The notes: generated from the letters alone by a model not told the origin. Shown: positions 1 through 9,813, counted from the stretch's first letter. The stretch: DNA of 64,000 nucleotides from an uncultured Roseovarius sp. (GCA_947497295.1 CANMFU010000011.1:28169-92168); one strand, 5' to 3'. Numbers and translations: made by a program.

Positions 1-700
1 TCAGCAGGGCCTGCGCCTCCATATGAGACGCAAAGGCTGTGGCCTTGGCTTGGGGGAGGTTGGCCAGCTTGGCCTGCTGCATATAGGGGCGAACCGTCAT
101 CGAATAGGCTGCAATATCGTCCAGAGTGATCGTATCGGCAGGGCGCGCGAATAGCGGGTGATCGCGCCCGCAGTAGAGGCCGTGTTTTTCAACGTAGACA
201 GGCGTGTAGCTGATATTAGACTGGCGCACAGGAAACGGACCGAGCGCCACATGGACATCACCGATCTGAAGCGCCTTGCCCAGGACATCAGGTGCGCCGA
301 CCTCAAGCGTCAGACGAACATCGTGGCCCTTGCGGCAAAACCGGCCGATGGCCCGGGCGACGGGCAGATCCGGATCATCGGCCACGCTATCGACGATCCC
401 CACGCGCAACTGACCCCGCAGCGCATGCCTGAGCGCGCCCAGATTGGCCTCGGAGATTTCAACCGATTTCAGAAGGTCTTTGGCCTCATGGTAAACTGCC
501 TTTCCTTTGTCGGTCATGGCAAACCCACTGCGTCCGCGCAGGCAAAGGGTGAAGCCCAGCTTTATTTCCAGATCCTTGATATGCGTTGAAATGACCGACT
601 GGCTAACGCCAAGTATCTCTTGTGCGCCGCTGAAACCACCATGCTCGACCACCGCGCAAAAGGTGCGCAGGCTGCGAATGGAATAATCGTTGACCTGCAT
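1..700 (-). CDS. LysR-family transcriptional regulator (C-terminus cut by window edge)
   Basis: Reverse translation from CAT at 698-700: MQVNDYSIRSLRTFCAVVEHGGFSGAQEILGVSQSVISTHIKDLEIKLGFTLCLRGRSGFAMTDKGKAVY, an LTTR N-terminal HTH; divergent from a TRAP operon. Confidence 0.85.
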   Translation of the reverse strand, partial: MQVNDYSIRSLRTFCAVVEHGGFSGAQEILGVSQSVISTHIKDLEIKLGFTLCLRGRSGFAMTDKGKAVYHEAKDLLKSVEISEANLGALRHALRGQLRVGIVDSVADDPDLPVARAIGRFCRKGHDVRLTLEVGAPDVLGKALQIGDVHVALGPFPVRQSNISYTPVYVEKHGLYCGRDHPLFARPADTITLDDIAAYSMTVRPYMQQAKLANLPQAKATAFASHMEAQALL

Positions 701-837
701 GCGTTTGCTTCCTTTCACATCCAATACATGAAATTTCTCGATGTGAACATGACAGCTTTCCAGTTTATCGATGTTAGCGTCGGTGTCTATCCTGCGACTC
801 ACCAGGTGCACATGGATGCAGTGACAGGAGAGACCAG

Positions 838-1848
838 ATGATGAAACGATTTGCCGGAACGTCCCTTTTCGCCTCAGTGATCGGCTTGGCCCTTGCGGGT
901 GGGGCGCTGGCCGAAGACTGGAAGTTCGCGATCGAGGAGATACCAGGCTCGATCATGGATTCTTATGCGCAAGAGTTCAAAGCGCGCATCGAAGCCGCGA
1001 CCGACGGTGAGGTGACAGTTACCATCTATCCGCTTGGCTCGCTTGGGACACCATCGGAGGTGGCGGAGCAGACCGCTGACGGCGTGGTCCAATTCTCCAA
1101 CCTGTCGGTGGGCAATCTGGGCACCATTGCGCCGGACAGCCAGTTCCTGCTGACCCCGTATCTGTTTCCCAGCGACCCGGAGAAGATCAGCCAGGTCCTT
1201 GCCACAAGCAAGACGCTGAACGAGGAAATGGCGCAGGACCTTGCGGCCAAGGGGCTGCATCTGGGGGCGCTGTATTCCGAAGGACAGCAGGTCTGGACCA
1301 CCAAAAGCGACGTGCGCAGCCCTGAGGCCGCCGACAACTTCAAAATGCGGGTCATGGTATCGCCGCTGTTGATAACGGCCTATGAGGATCTCGGCTTTAG
1401 CCCGACGCCGGTGCCTTTTGGCGAGGTTTACGGCGCATTGCAGCTGGGCCAGGTGGATGGGCAGGTCAATCCGGTTCCGACCATCGAAGAAATGAAGTTC
1501 TATGAAACCACCGATTATATGATCTGGGCGGGCGGAGAAGAACTGATCACCATCGTGATGAGTGGGGAGGACTGGTACCAAGGTTTGCCCGAAGATCGCA
1601 AAACGCTGATCGACGACACGCTCGCAGACCTCAACGAGTTCATCAATCCGGTGGTCACCCAGTTCAACGAAGAGCGGCTGGACAAGATCAAGGCGGCCAA
1701 GCCCGACATGCAGATGATCACGCTGACCGAAGAAGAGCGCGCCCTGTTCCGCGAGCGCGCAGAGGGCACGCAAACGAAAATTGGCGATGTCGTCAGTGCA
1801 CGCGGTGCCGAACTGCTGGAGGCGCTGAAGGCCGAAATCGCTGAATAA
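838..1848 (+). CDS. dctP: TRAP transporter substrate-binding protein, DctP family
   Basis: 336 aa, signal peptide, DctP-like fold sequence (VTVTIYPLGSLGTPSEVAEQTADGVVQFS; followed by DctQ and DctM). Confidence 0.9.
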   Translation: MMKRFAGTSLFASVIGLALAGGALAEDWKFAIEEIPGSIMDSYAQEFKARIEAATDGEVTVTIYPLGSLGTPSEVAEQTADGVVQFSNLSVGNLGTIAPDSQFLLTPYLFPSDPEKISQVLATSKTLNEEMAQDLAAKGLHLGALYSEGQQVWTTKSDVRSPEAADNFKMRVMVSPLLITAYEDLGFSPTPVPFGEVYGALQLGQVDGQVNPVPTIEEMKFYETTDYMIWAGGEELITIVMSGEDWYQGLPEDRKTLIDDTLADLNEFINPVVTQFNEERLDKIKAAKPDMQMITLTEEERALFRERAEGTQTKIGDVVSARGAELLEALKAEIAE

Positions 1849-1915
1849 ACACAGCCTGCCGTCCGCCTCAGACGCTGGGGCGGGCGGTCGCGAAACACTT
1901 CGGGGGGGGGATGCA

Positions 1916-2524
1916 ATGCAGGAACACGGGCGCTGGCGGCTATTGCTTTGGGTTGATCGTGCTGTGTCGGGGCTGGAGGCGCTGATTATCGGCGCTTGCG
2001 TGGCTGTGATGGCCGTAAATACCATCGCCAATGTTTTCGGGCGATACGTGTTCTCACAAAGCCTCTACTTTTCCGAAGAGCTCAACGAGATCATGATGGT
2101 CACCATCACTTTCGTCGGGCTTGGCTATGTCACCCGCAAGGGGCTGCATATTCGGATGTCAGCACTCTACGATGCTGTCCCGGATGTGCCGCGCCGTTGG
2201 CTTATGGCGCTGATCGCGCTGGTAAGTGCCGCCGCGATGTTTCTGCTGGCGTGGTATGCTTGGGAATATGTCGCCAAGGTGGCCTCGCGCGGGCGGATCA
2301 CCCCGGCCATGCAGCTGCCCTTGTGGATCACTTATGTCGGCGTGGTTGCCGGGTTCTTTCTGGCCGGCGTGCAATATATCGCGACGGTCGTGGTGAACCT
2401 CACCCGCTCTGACGATGTCTGGATCTCGCATTGCAAGGCCGATGGTTACGAAGATCCCGAACTAACCACGATTCTTGAGTTGAAACAGGCTGACGCGCAG
2501 TCATCCGGCGCCGGGCGGGAGTAG
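1916..2524 (+). CDS. dctQ: TRAP transporter small permease, DctQ family
   Basis: 202 aa with DctQ-like hydrophobic profile and RYVFSQSLYFSEELNEIMMV motif, between dctP and dctM. Confidence 0.85.
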   Translation: MQEHGRWRLLLWVDRAVSGLEALIIGACVAVMAVNTIANVFGRYVFSQSLYFSEELNEIMMVTITFVGLGYVTRKGLHIRMSALYDAVPDVPRRWLMALIALVSAAAMFLLAWYAWEYVAKVASRGRITPAMQLPLWITYVGVVAGFFLAGVQYIATVVVNLTRSDDVWISHCKADGYEDPELTTILELKQADAQSSGAGRE

Positions 2525-2528
2525 TGAC

Positions 2529-3809
2529 ATGACACTTATGATGATCAGCGTAATGTTCATGCTGCTGCTGGCTGGGTTTCCAATGATGATGCCGCTGCTG
2601 GCGGCGACAATCCTGGCATTTCTGCTCTACTTTCCCAGCCTGTCGCTGGATCAGATCATCCAGCAGATGATCGGCGGAGTGAAGCCGTCGGCGCTGGTGG
2701 CGGTGCCGATGTTCATTCTGGCCGCCGACATCATTACCCGAGGCCATTCGGCTGACCGGCTGGTCGATCTGGTGATGCGTTTCATGGGCCATATCCGCGG
2801 CGGGCTGGCGATTTCGACCACCTCGGCCTGCGCCCTGTTCGGGGCCGTTTGCGGATCGACGCAAGCGACCGTTGTTGCCGTTGGGGGCGCGCTGAGGCCC
2901 CGCATGCTGAAGGCCGGTTATCGTGATGATTTCACCATCGGGCTGATCGTCAATGCGGCCGACCTTGCTTATCTGATTCCGCCCTCCATCGGCATGATCG
3001 TTTATGGCGTGCTGTCCGGCACGTCGATTTCCGAGCTTTTCATCGCCGGGATCGGACCGGGTCTGCTGATTGTGCTGATGTTTTCCGCATGGTGCTGGTT
3101 TGTGGCCTATCGCCAGAATATCCCGGTTGAGCCGCGCGCCAATTGGGGCGAGCGTTTTGTCGCGGTCCGGCGCGCCGTCTGGCCGCTTGGCTTTCCGGTG
3201 GTCATCATCGGCGGGATTTACGGCGGCATTTTCACCCCGACCGAAGCAGCGGCCGTATGTGTGCTGTACGCGGTTGTCCTTGAACTGATCGTCTTTCGCT
3301 CAATCGGGGTCAAAGACCTTTGGGACATCGTGCTGTCCACTGGCATCATGACGTCGGTTATCTTCATCCTGATTGCCACCGGGGCGGCCTTTTCGTGGAT
3401 CATATCGTTTGCGCAGGTGCCCCAGGCGATCCTGTCGGCGGTGGGGCTGGATTCTGCCAGCCCGCTGAAGGTGCTGATCATCATCAACATCGCGTTCTTT
3501 CTGGGCTGCATGTTTGTCGACTCGATTGTCGTCATGCTGATCCTCGTACCGATCTTTGCCCCGGTCATCGCCGCCAGCGGGCTGGACCCGGTGCTGGTCG
3601 GGGTGCTTGTGACGCTTCAGATCGCGATTGGCGCGGCAACACCGCCCTTCGGATGCAACCTCTTTACCGCCATCGCTGTATTTCGCCGGCCATTCATCGA
3701 AGTCGTGCGCGGGGTGCCGCCCTTTCTGATCATGCTTTTGTTTGTGGCGGGTCTGCTGATGGCTTTTCCGTGGATTGCGCTGGGTCTGCGTGACCTCGCA
3801 TTTTATTAG
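2529..3809 (+). CDS. dctM: TRAP transporter large permease, DctM family
   Basis: 426 aa, DctM motifs (GGVKPSALVAVPMFILAADII; FTPTEAAAVCVLYA; GAATPPFGCNLF). Confidence 0.92.
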   Translation: MTLMMISVMFMLLLAGFPMMMPLLAATILAFLLYFPSLSLDQIIQQMIGGVKPSALVAVPMFILAADIITRGHSADRLVDLVMRFMGHIRGGLAISTTSACALFGAVCGSTQATVVAVGGALRPRMLKAGYRDDFTIGLIVNAADLAYLIPPSIGMIVYGVLSGTSISELFIAGIGPGLLIVLMFSAWCWFVAYRQNIPVEPRANWGERFVAVRRAVWPLGFPVVIIGGIYGGIFTPTEAAAVCVLYAVVLELIVFRSIGVKDLWDIVLSTGIMTSVIFILIATGAAFSWIISFAQVPQAILSAVGLDSASPLKVLIIINIAFFLGCMFVDSIVVMLILVPIFAPVIAASGLDPVLVGVLVTLQIAIGAATPPFGCNLFTAIAVFRRPFIEVVRGVPPFLIMLLFVAGLLMAFPWIALGLRDLAFY

Positions 3810-3825
3810 ATCAACCTGACTCAAA

Positions 3826-4827
3826 ATGGAGAAACCCATGCCGAACAAGACCGATAAACCTGCCGCGCACGGATACGATTCCGGGCGGCTTGATCTGCCC
3901 TTTGTCGGTATCTCGACATTTGGCAAGCGCCCTTACGTCAGCGACTGGAGCGCGATTGACGCCGATGTTGCCGTCCTAGGGGCGCCCTATGATTTCGGTA
4001 CGCAATTCCGGTCCGGCGCGCGGTTTGGCCCCCGCGCGGTGCGCGAGGCGTCAACCCTGTTCACCTTTGGCCATGCCGGGGCGTATGATCACGAGGATGA
4101 CCGCACCTATCTGCCCGGCTCGGTGCGGATCGTTGATATTGGCGATGCCGATATCGTCCACACCGATACCACGTCCAGCCACGCCAACATCAAGGCGGGG
4201 GTAGCGGCCATTCTGGATGCCGGCGCCTTTCCGGTGGTGATCGGCGGCGACCATTCGGTCAACATTCCCTGCATCGATGCGTTTGAAGGGCGCGGCGATA
4301 TCCATATCCTCCAGATCGACGCGCATCTTGATTTCGTCGATGAGCGCCACGGCGTGCGCTTTGGCCACGGCAGCCCTCTCAGACGTGCGGCTGAGAAATC
4401 CTACGTGACCGGAATGACGCAGGTGGGCATCCGCAACGTGTCATCCACCGCGCGGGACGGGTACGAGGCGGCGCGGGAAATGGGATCAGATATCCTGTCG
4501 GTCCGGCAGATGCGCAAACTTGGTGCAAAGGCTGTCATCGATCGCATTCCAGAAGGCGCCAAGGTTTACGTGACGCTCGATATCGATGGCTTCTGCCCGT
4601 CGATCGCGCCCGGGACCGGCACACCCAGCCACGGAGGGTTTCTCTATTACGAGGTCATAGAGATGCTTCAGGCCTTGGCCGAGCGCAATGAGGTTGTCGG
4701 GATCGACCTTGTCGAGGTCGCCCCTGATTATGACCACACCGGCACCACGGCCATCCTTGCGGCGCAGGTGCTGCTGAATTTCCTTGGATTTGTTTTTCAT
4801 GCCCGTCAGGTGCAGGCTGAAACTTAA
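3826..4827 (+). CDS. Ureohydrolase (agmatinase/guanidinobutyrase family)
   Basis: 333 aa with metal motifs GGDHS, DAHLD and DIDGFCPSIAPGTGTPSHGG; directly downstream of dctM. Confidence 0.9.
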   Translation: MEKPMPNKTDKPAAHGYDSGRLDLPFVGISTFGKRPYVSDWSAIDADVAVLGAPYDFGTQFRSGARFGPRAVREASTLFTFGHAGAYDHEDDRTYLPGSVRIVDIGDADIVHTDTTSSHANIKAGVAAILDAGAFPVVIGGDHSVNIPCIDAFEGRGDIHILQIDAHLDFVDERHGVRFGHGSPLRRAAEKSYVTGMTQVGIRNVSSTARDGYEAAREMGSDILSVRQMRKLGAKAVIDRIPEGAKVYVTLDIDGFCPSIAPGTGTPSHGGFLYYEVIEMLQALAERNEVVGIDLVEVAPDYDHTGTTAILAAQVLLNFLGFVFHARQVQAET

Positions 4828-4874
4828 TCCCGCTGGGTTTTGGCACTGTGGGCCCATCTCTCCGGGCTCGCTTC

Positions 4875-4900
4875 GCCCGCCGCTCATCTAGGCGGCGGGC
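4875..4900. terminator. Strong GC hairpin after ureohydrolase gene
   Basis: GCCCGCCG...CGGCGGGC inverted repeat; no clear T tract. Confidence 0.4.
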
Positions 4901-5040
4901 ACACCCGGCATGGATGTCAACACGCGTAGAAACTGCCACCGTATTCGATATTGCAGGAAAGCATCATCTGGGTGCAGTTCTGACGCATTGATCAGAATGC
5001 ACGCGACAACCATTGAAAAGCCCAACCGATAGATCACATC

Positions 5041-5295
5041 TGGATCACGGTTGTCAATCACCGCGCCTACGGCTTCCGGTTCGTTATCTACACGTCAGAT
5101 CATGAACCAGCACATGTGCATATTACGGGAGCAGGGCAGGCAAAGATCAACCTTTCTGGTCCCGACGGTAAACCCGAAGCGGTCTACTTCATCGGTATCA
5201 AACGATCTGACCAACGGCGGCTGATGGCAGACGTGATCCAGCGCCGCACCGAGTTTTTGCACGAATGGGAGCGTATCCATGGCCAACCTGACTGA
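5041..5295 (+). CDS. DUF4160-domain protein; canonical start codon not visible
   Basis: Frame reads TVVNHRAYGFRFVIYTSDHEPAHVHITGAGQAKINLSGPDGKPEAVYFIGIKRSDQRRLMADVIQRRTEFLHEWERIHGQPD*; overlaps start of 5279 ORF. Absent from the ORF track because no ATG. Confidence 0.6.
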   Translation, partial: WITVVNHRAYGFRFVIYTSDHEPAHVHITGAGQAKINLSGPDGKPEAVYFIGIKRSDQRRLMADVIQRRTEFLHEWERIHGQPD

Positions 5296-5692
5296 TGCCC
5301 AGTTCGATGCGGCAGAAGCCCGTGGTCGTACTGCAACAGAGACCGAACCCGGTGCCATTTCGGCCCGCTACAACCGCAAGACAGGCCGCGTCACCGTCGA
5401 TCTGGTGAACGGTTGCACCTACGTGTTCCCGTCGCACCTTGTGCAGGACCTATGCGACGCCTCTCCCGATGATCTGGCGGATGTCGAGGTCGATGGTGTG
5501 GGCTTCAATCTGCACTGGCCCAGGCTCGATGCTGACGTTTTCGTACCCGAACTGGTGGCAGGCGTGTTCGGGACCAAGGCCTGGATGAACAAGGCGATGG
5601 CACGTCAGGCCGGACAGTCGAAATCCCCCGCCAAAGCCGCTGCATCCCGTGCGAATGGCGCAAAAGGTGGGCGCCCGAAGAAGCAGGCGTAG
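5279..5692 (+). CDS. DUF2442-domain protein
   Basis: 137 aa, YVFPSHLVQDLCDASPDDLADVEVDGVGFNLHWPRLDADVFVPELVAGVFG is DUF2442-like; overlaps the DUF4160 frame. Confidence 0.7.
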   Translation: MANLTDAQFDAAEARGRTATETEPGAISARYNRKTGRVTVDLVNGCTYVFPSHLVQDLCDASPDDLADVEVDGVGFNLHWPRLDADVFVPELVAGVFGTKAWMNKAMARQAGQSKSPAKAAASRANGAKGGRPKKQA

Positions 5693-6121
5693 CGGCGATG
5701 ATGCCGTCACAGGCAACCCGCATGAGACATCATCCGTTCCGATACGGAAAACTTTGCAGTATCAGCGTGGGTTGTCGCCAAAGCTACGGTTCGTCTTCTG
5801 GCCCGATCAATCACAGCGACTGAACGTATCTCGAAATCCTGGCCAGGGATCTATGGTGCTTGAACAGCTGGCTGTTTGACCCGAAGCGCTACTTTTCCGG
5901 CCGGCCGATCGGCAGCCCCCCACCCTGCCCTGTTTTTCACCCTTTCGGGCGCGACGCGAACCCGCCATGGGCGCCACATGGCAGCATGTTTGATGACGGT
6001 AATCAGACCCGGATACGAAGGATTTTGAGGAATCAGTTGCCAAACCGCCAAAGACTCGGGTAAGAAACGTTAAACAAAGCGCTGTCGAAAAAAAGCGTTA
6101 CTGAGAGAGCGGTGAAAACAG

Positions 6122-7306
6122 ATGCCAAATGGACTTGGGCGGTTCCATATCAATACCCGTATCCGCCAGAATGCGGAAGACCTGAGTGCGGCACTTCAAA
6201 GCCATATGCTCAAGGTATTTGCGCCCGATGCGCGCAAGGAACTGCGCCGCTTCAGCGCTGGTGAGGCGGCCGATATGCTGGGCATTTCCGGCAGCTTCCT
6301 GCGAAAACTCCATTTCGACGAGAAATTCCCCGATGTAGAGTCTACTGCAGGCGGGCGCAGGCTCTATTCAGGGTCTGATCTGGTCGACATGCGGCAGATC
6401 CTTGAGAAATCGGCCAAGATCAAAGGCACCTATCTGCGCGGACGTCGCGAGGGTGACAAGGTTCAGGTTCTGTCGTTCCTGAATTTCAAGGGCGGGTCGG
6501 GCAAGACGACCAGTGCCATTCATACCGCGCAGCGACTGGCGTTGAAGGGCTATCGTGTCCTGGCCGTCGACATCGACCCGCAGGCCTCCCTGACAACGCT
6601 GTTCGGGTATCGCCCCGAACTGGATTTTCTGGACTCCGGCACGATCTATGATGCGATCCGCTATGACGACCCCCTGCCCTTTTCGCAGATCGTTCAGAAG
6701 ACCTATTTCACCGGGATAGATCTGGCCCCCGGCGGGCTGCTGTTGCAGGAATTCGAACATGAAACCCCACAAGCCCTGCGCAACAACATCCAGCCCCCAT
6801 TTTACGCCCGCCTTGCCACCGCATTGCAAGAGGTCGAAGCAGATTACGATGTCATCATCTTCGATTGTCCGCCGCAATTGGGATATCTGACGATGTCGGC
6901 GCTGTGCGCGTCGACGGGGGTGTTGATCACCATCGTACCGAATATGCTGGATGTCGCGTCGATGTCGCAGTTCCTTCAGATGAGTGCGGATCTGCTCGAT
7001 GTTGTCTCTAACGCAGGGGCAAACATGGAATTCGACTTCTTGCGCTTCCTGATCAACCGCTACGAGCCCAACGACGGCCCCCAACAACAGGTGGTAGCCT
7101 TTCTGCGCCAGCTGTTCGGCGAAGAGGTGATGATTGCGCCGATGCTGAAATCGACGGCGATTTCCGATGCGGGGCTGACCCAGCAGACAATTTATGAGGT
7201 CGAGCGGTCGCAGTTTCATCGCAACACCTACGACCGCGCGCTCGATTCACTCAACCTTGTCAATGACGAGGTCGAGATGCTGTTGCAAAAAGCATGGGGA
7301 CGATAA
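6122..7306 (+). CDS. repA: Plasmid partitioning protein RepA (ParA ATPase)
   Basis: 394 aa, HTH N-terminus, Walker A FKGGSGKTTS, DIDPQASLTTLFGYRPELDF; first gene of repABC. Confidence 0.95.
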   Translation: MPNGLGRFHINTRIRQNAEDLSAALQSHMLKVFAPDARKELRRFSAGEAADMLGISGSFLRKLHFDEKFPDVESTAGGRRLYSGSDLVDMRQILEKSAKIKGTYLRGRREGDKVQVLSFLNFKGGSGKTTSAIHTAQRLALKGYRVLAVDIDPQASLTTLFGYRPELDFLDSGTIYDAIRYDDPLPFSQIVQKTYFTGIDLAPGGLLLQEFEHETPQALRNNIQPPFYARLATALQEVEADYDVIIFDCPPQLGYLTMSALCASTGVLITIVPNMLDVASMSQFLQMSADLLDVVSNAGANMEFDFLRFLINRYEPNDGPQQQVVAFLRQLFGEEVMIAPMLKSTAISDAGLTQQTIYEVERSQFHRNTYDRALDSLNLVNDEVEMLLQKAWGR

Positions 7307-8269
7307 ATGGCACGTAAAGGTATCCTGAGCAGCGACATTCCCAAAGGCGAACGCACGCGGCCCGCAACGACGCCCCCTGCCCCGCCGCGTGGCGCCGTTG
7401 GCGCGCTGCAATCCTCGCTGAACAGACTGCACGAAAATGCGGTGCAGGAAATCGACCCGGAGCTGATCGACGACGCGGGCGTCGAGGATCGGCTGGGCAT
7501 TGACAGCGAGGCGCAAAAACAGCTTACGCAGAGCCTGAAAACCTATGGTCAACAGGTGCCCGTCCTGCTGCGCCCCCATGCCACGACGCCCGGACGGTTC
7601 GAGATCGTCTATGGACGCCGCCGCCTGCGGGCGCTCAAGGATCTGGGGCTGCCGGTCAAGGCGATGGTGCGCCAGCTGGACGATCACGCCCTCGTCATGG
7701 CGCAGGGGCAGGAAAACACGGCCCGCCAGGATCTGAGCTTTATCGAAAAGGCGTCCTTTGCCGCGCAACTGCAACAGATGGACTATAACCGGGAGACAAT
7801 CGCCGCGGCGCTGTCCACCGATCTGCCGATGTTATCGCGGATGCTCAAGGTCGGCACGGCCTTCCCCCTGCCCTTTCTGCGCCAGATCGGGTCTGCCCCC
7901 GGCATTGGCCGCGATCGCTGGATGGCGCTGGCCCGCGCGCTGGAGCGTGACGGCGTGCGCTCGCGCGTGACAGCCTTCATGCGCGGACCCGACTTTATCA
8001 AAGGCGAATCGGACGCACGGTTCGAGGCGGTCTATAAACGCGCCACAAGCCAGGCGAAAACGCCAAGCGCCACGGCGGCCAAGCCGCGCACCCTGCGCGG
8101 CGCGGATGGTCAGGCGCTGGCCGATATCCGCACGACGACAAAAGGCGTCACCCTGAACATTCCGGCACGCACCGCCGAAGGGTTTGACGCCTGGATCAAT
8201 ACCAACGCCGAGGCGTTGGTGAGCGAGCTTCATGACCGCTGGCAAAAAGACCGGTCAGAAGGCAGTTGA
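7307..8269 (+). CDS. repB: Plasmid partitioning protein RepB (ParB family)
   Basis: 320 aa, ParB motif VYGRRRLRALKDLGLPVKAMVRQLDDHALVMAQGQENTARQDLSFIEKASFA; one base after repA stop. Confidence 0.95.
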   Translation: MARKGILSSDIPKGERTRPATTPPAPPRGAVGALQSSLNRLHENAVQEIDPELIDDAGVEDRLGIDSEAQKQLTQSLKTYGQQVPVLLRPHATTPGRFEIVYGRRRLRALKDLGLPVKAMVRQLDDHALVMAQGQENTARQDLSFIEKASFAAQLQQMDYNRETIAAALSTDLPMLSRMLKVGTAFPLPFLRQIGSAPGIGRDRWMALARALERDGVRSRVTAFMRGPDFIKGESDARFEAVYKRATSQAKTPSATAAKPRTLRGADGQALADIRTTTKGVTLNIPARTAEGFDAWINTNAEALVSELHDRWQKDRSEGS

Positions 8270-8310
8270 GGAAGCAATCAAAACAGGAGAGGCACGGACC
8301 AACGACAACA

Positions 8311-8346
8311 AAAAGAAAAGCCCCCCAGGACTGATCCCGGAAGGCC
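8311..8346 (-). terminator. Intrinsic terminator of ctRNA
   Basis: Minus-strand RNA CCUUCCGGGA-UCAG-UCCUGGGGGG followed by CUUUUCUUUUU. Confidence 0.7.
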
Positions 8347-8361
8347 ATTCTCGATCTTTGC
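8311..8361 (-). ncRNA. Predicted counter-transcribed antisense RNA (repABC ctRNA)
   Basis: Minus-strand promoter TTGACA-17 nt-TATCTC (8396-8368) upstream of about 50 nt ending in a GC stem plus U-rich tract; located in the repB-repC gap as known for repABC. Confidence 0.75.
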
Positions 8362-8367
8362 ACCTTT

Positions 8368-8396
8368 GAGATAGCCCCCTCCGGAAACTCTGTCAA
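8368..8396 (-). promoter_or_regulatory. Sigma70-like promoter for ctRNA
   Basis: TTGACA at 8396-8391, 17-nt spacer, TATCTC at 8373-8368 on the minus strand. Confidence 0.7.
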
Positions 8397-8447
8397 CTCT
8401 GCATCGCGGTGCAGGGCGGGTGAGTTGTTGTCTTTCGTGAGATTTAC

Positions 8448-9587
8448 ATGAAACACGCGCACCAAACACAGTTTGGGCGGCTGGCGACGGCTGTCCAGAA
8501 CACGGACCATGTCATCGATCGGAACACGGACACTGCGTCCGGTATGGTCGACAAATGGGAGATCCTGACCGCGCTCAGCACCGTGGCGCAAATCTATGGG
8601 CTAAACCATCGCACGCTCGGCGTGCTCAAGGTGCTGATGACCTTTCTGCCTGAAAGGCTGATCACGCCCGACCCTCGCGGCGCCATCGTCTTTCCGTCCA
8701 ACCGTACGTTGTCCAACCGGCTGAACGGAATGCCCGACAGCACCCTGCGCCGACATCTGGCGGCGCTGGTCGGTGCGGGAATTGTCAGCCGTCACGACAG
8801 CGCCAATCGCAAGCGCTTTGCCCGGCGCATCGGCGGGCGGCGTGAGCTGGCCTTCGGGTTCGATTTGTCACCGCTGGCGCGCCAGGCTGCTGAGATTACC
8901 GAACACGCCGCCAAGGCTGCGCGCCATCACGAACGCGTTGCAGCGCTGCGCGCCGATGTGGCCCAACTTCGCCAACAAGTGCTGAACCAGATCGGACCTC
9001 ACCCCCTGACGGATGACGCACATCTGGTGCTGCGCCGCAAGCCATGCGAGGCGGATCTGCGCGACATGCATGCGCAATTGGATGCCCTGCTGAATCCGAT
9101 TGGCCCGCGCGAAATGAGCGGCGCTGACGCCCAGAATGAGCGGCACATACAATATAAAGATATAAATAATTCGGACTCTGAAACGCGCGTTGCAAATGAC
9201 GCGGAAAAAAAAGAAGTGCAGCATCCAGACGAACCCCAGCCCGGCAAAGAGAATACAAGGGCGCCGGAGATTCACGATGTCATGGAGATCTGCACAGAAT
9301 ACAGAACCTACTTTCCCGAGCCTGCGCGCCACTGGCGAGATCTGGCGCAGATCGCTGACCGCTTGACGCCGATGATGGGAATCGACGCGCAAGTGTTCAG
9401 TGATGCCATTCGCCAGATGGGCCTGACCTCGGCGGTGACTGCGGTGCTGTGCATTCTGGAGCGGCTGCCTGAGATAAAAAATCCGGGCGGATATCTGCGG
9501 CGGCTGACACAAAAGGCCGGGGCAGAGGGGTTTGATGTACGTCAGATGATGAATGTCATTCGGCCAAAAGGGCAAATTGTCACCTGA
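8448..9587 (+). CDS. repC: Plasmid replication initiator RepC
   Basis: 379 aa, RepC-like VDKWEILTALSTVAQIYGLNHRTLGVLKVLMTFLPERL...FPSNRTLSNRLNGMPDSTLRRHLAALVGAGIVSRHDSANRKRFARR. Confidence 0.95.
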   Translation: MKHAHQTQFGRLATAVQNTDHVIDRNTDTASGMVDKWEILTALSTVAQIYGLNHRTLGVLKVLMTFLPERLITPDPRGAIVFPSNRTLSNRLNGMPDSTLRRHLAALVGAGIVSRHDSANRKRFARRIGGRRELAFGFDLSPLARQAAEITEHAAKAARHHERVAALRADVAQLRQQVLNQIGPHPLTDDAHLVLRRKPCEADLRDMHAQLDALLNPIGPREMSGADAQNERHIQYKDINNSDSETRVANDAEKKEVQHPDEPQPGKENTRAPEIHDVMEICTEYRTYFPEPARHWRDLAQIADRLTPMMGIDAQVFSDAIRQMGLTSAVTAVLCILERLPEIKNPGGYLRRLTQKAGAEGFDVRQMMNVIRPKGQIVT

Positions 9588-9813
9588 CAATCCGCAATAT
9601 TCATTAGTAACAATGCGTTATGCTCGTTCTCAGCAAACAACAGTGGCATGGCCTACAGTTTCCGCGCGACGGACGGCACGAAGGCAGGTTCAAAATCGCA
9701 GCTTTGGTGGCGCACTTGACAGGGCGTCCCGAACACGGCCACGGTATCTGCAGGCGGTGCCTGAGCGGCACAAGAATAGCCATATAAAAAGAGAAAAGCA
9801 GGAGGATATAGAC

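Noticed and set aside
874-2031. 385-aa minus-strand ORF
   Set aside because: Antisense to the first dctP; Gln/Arg/His-rich shadow ORF.
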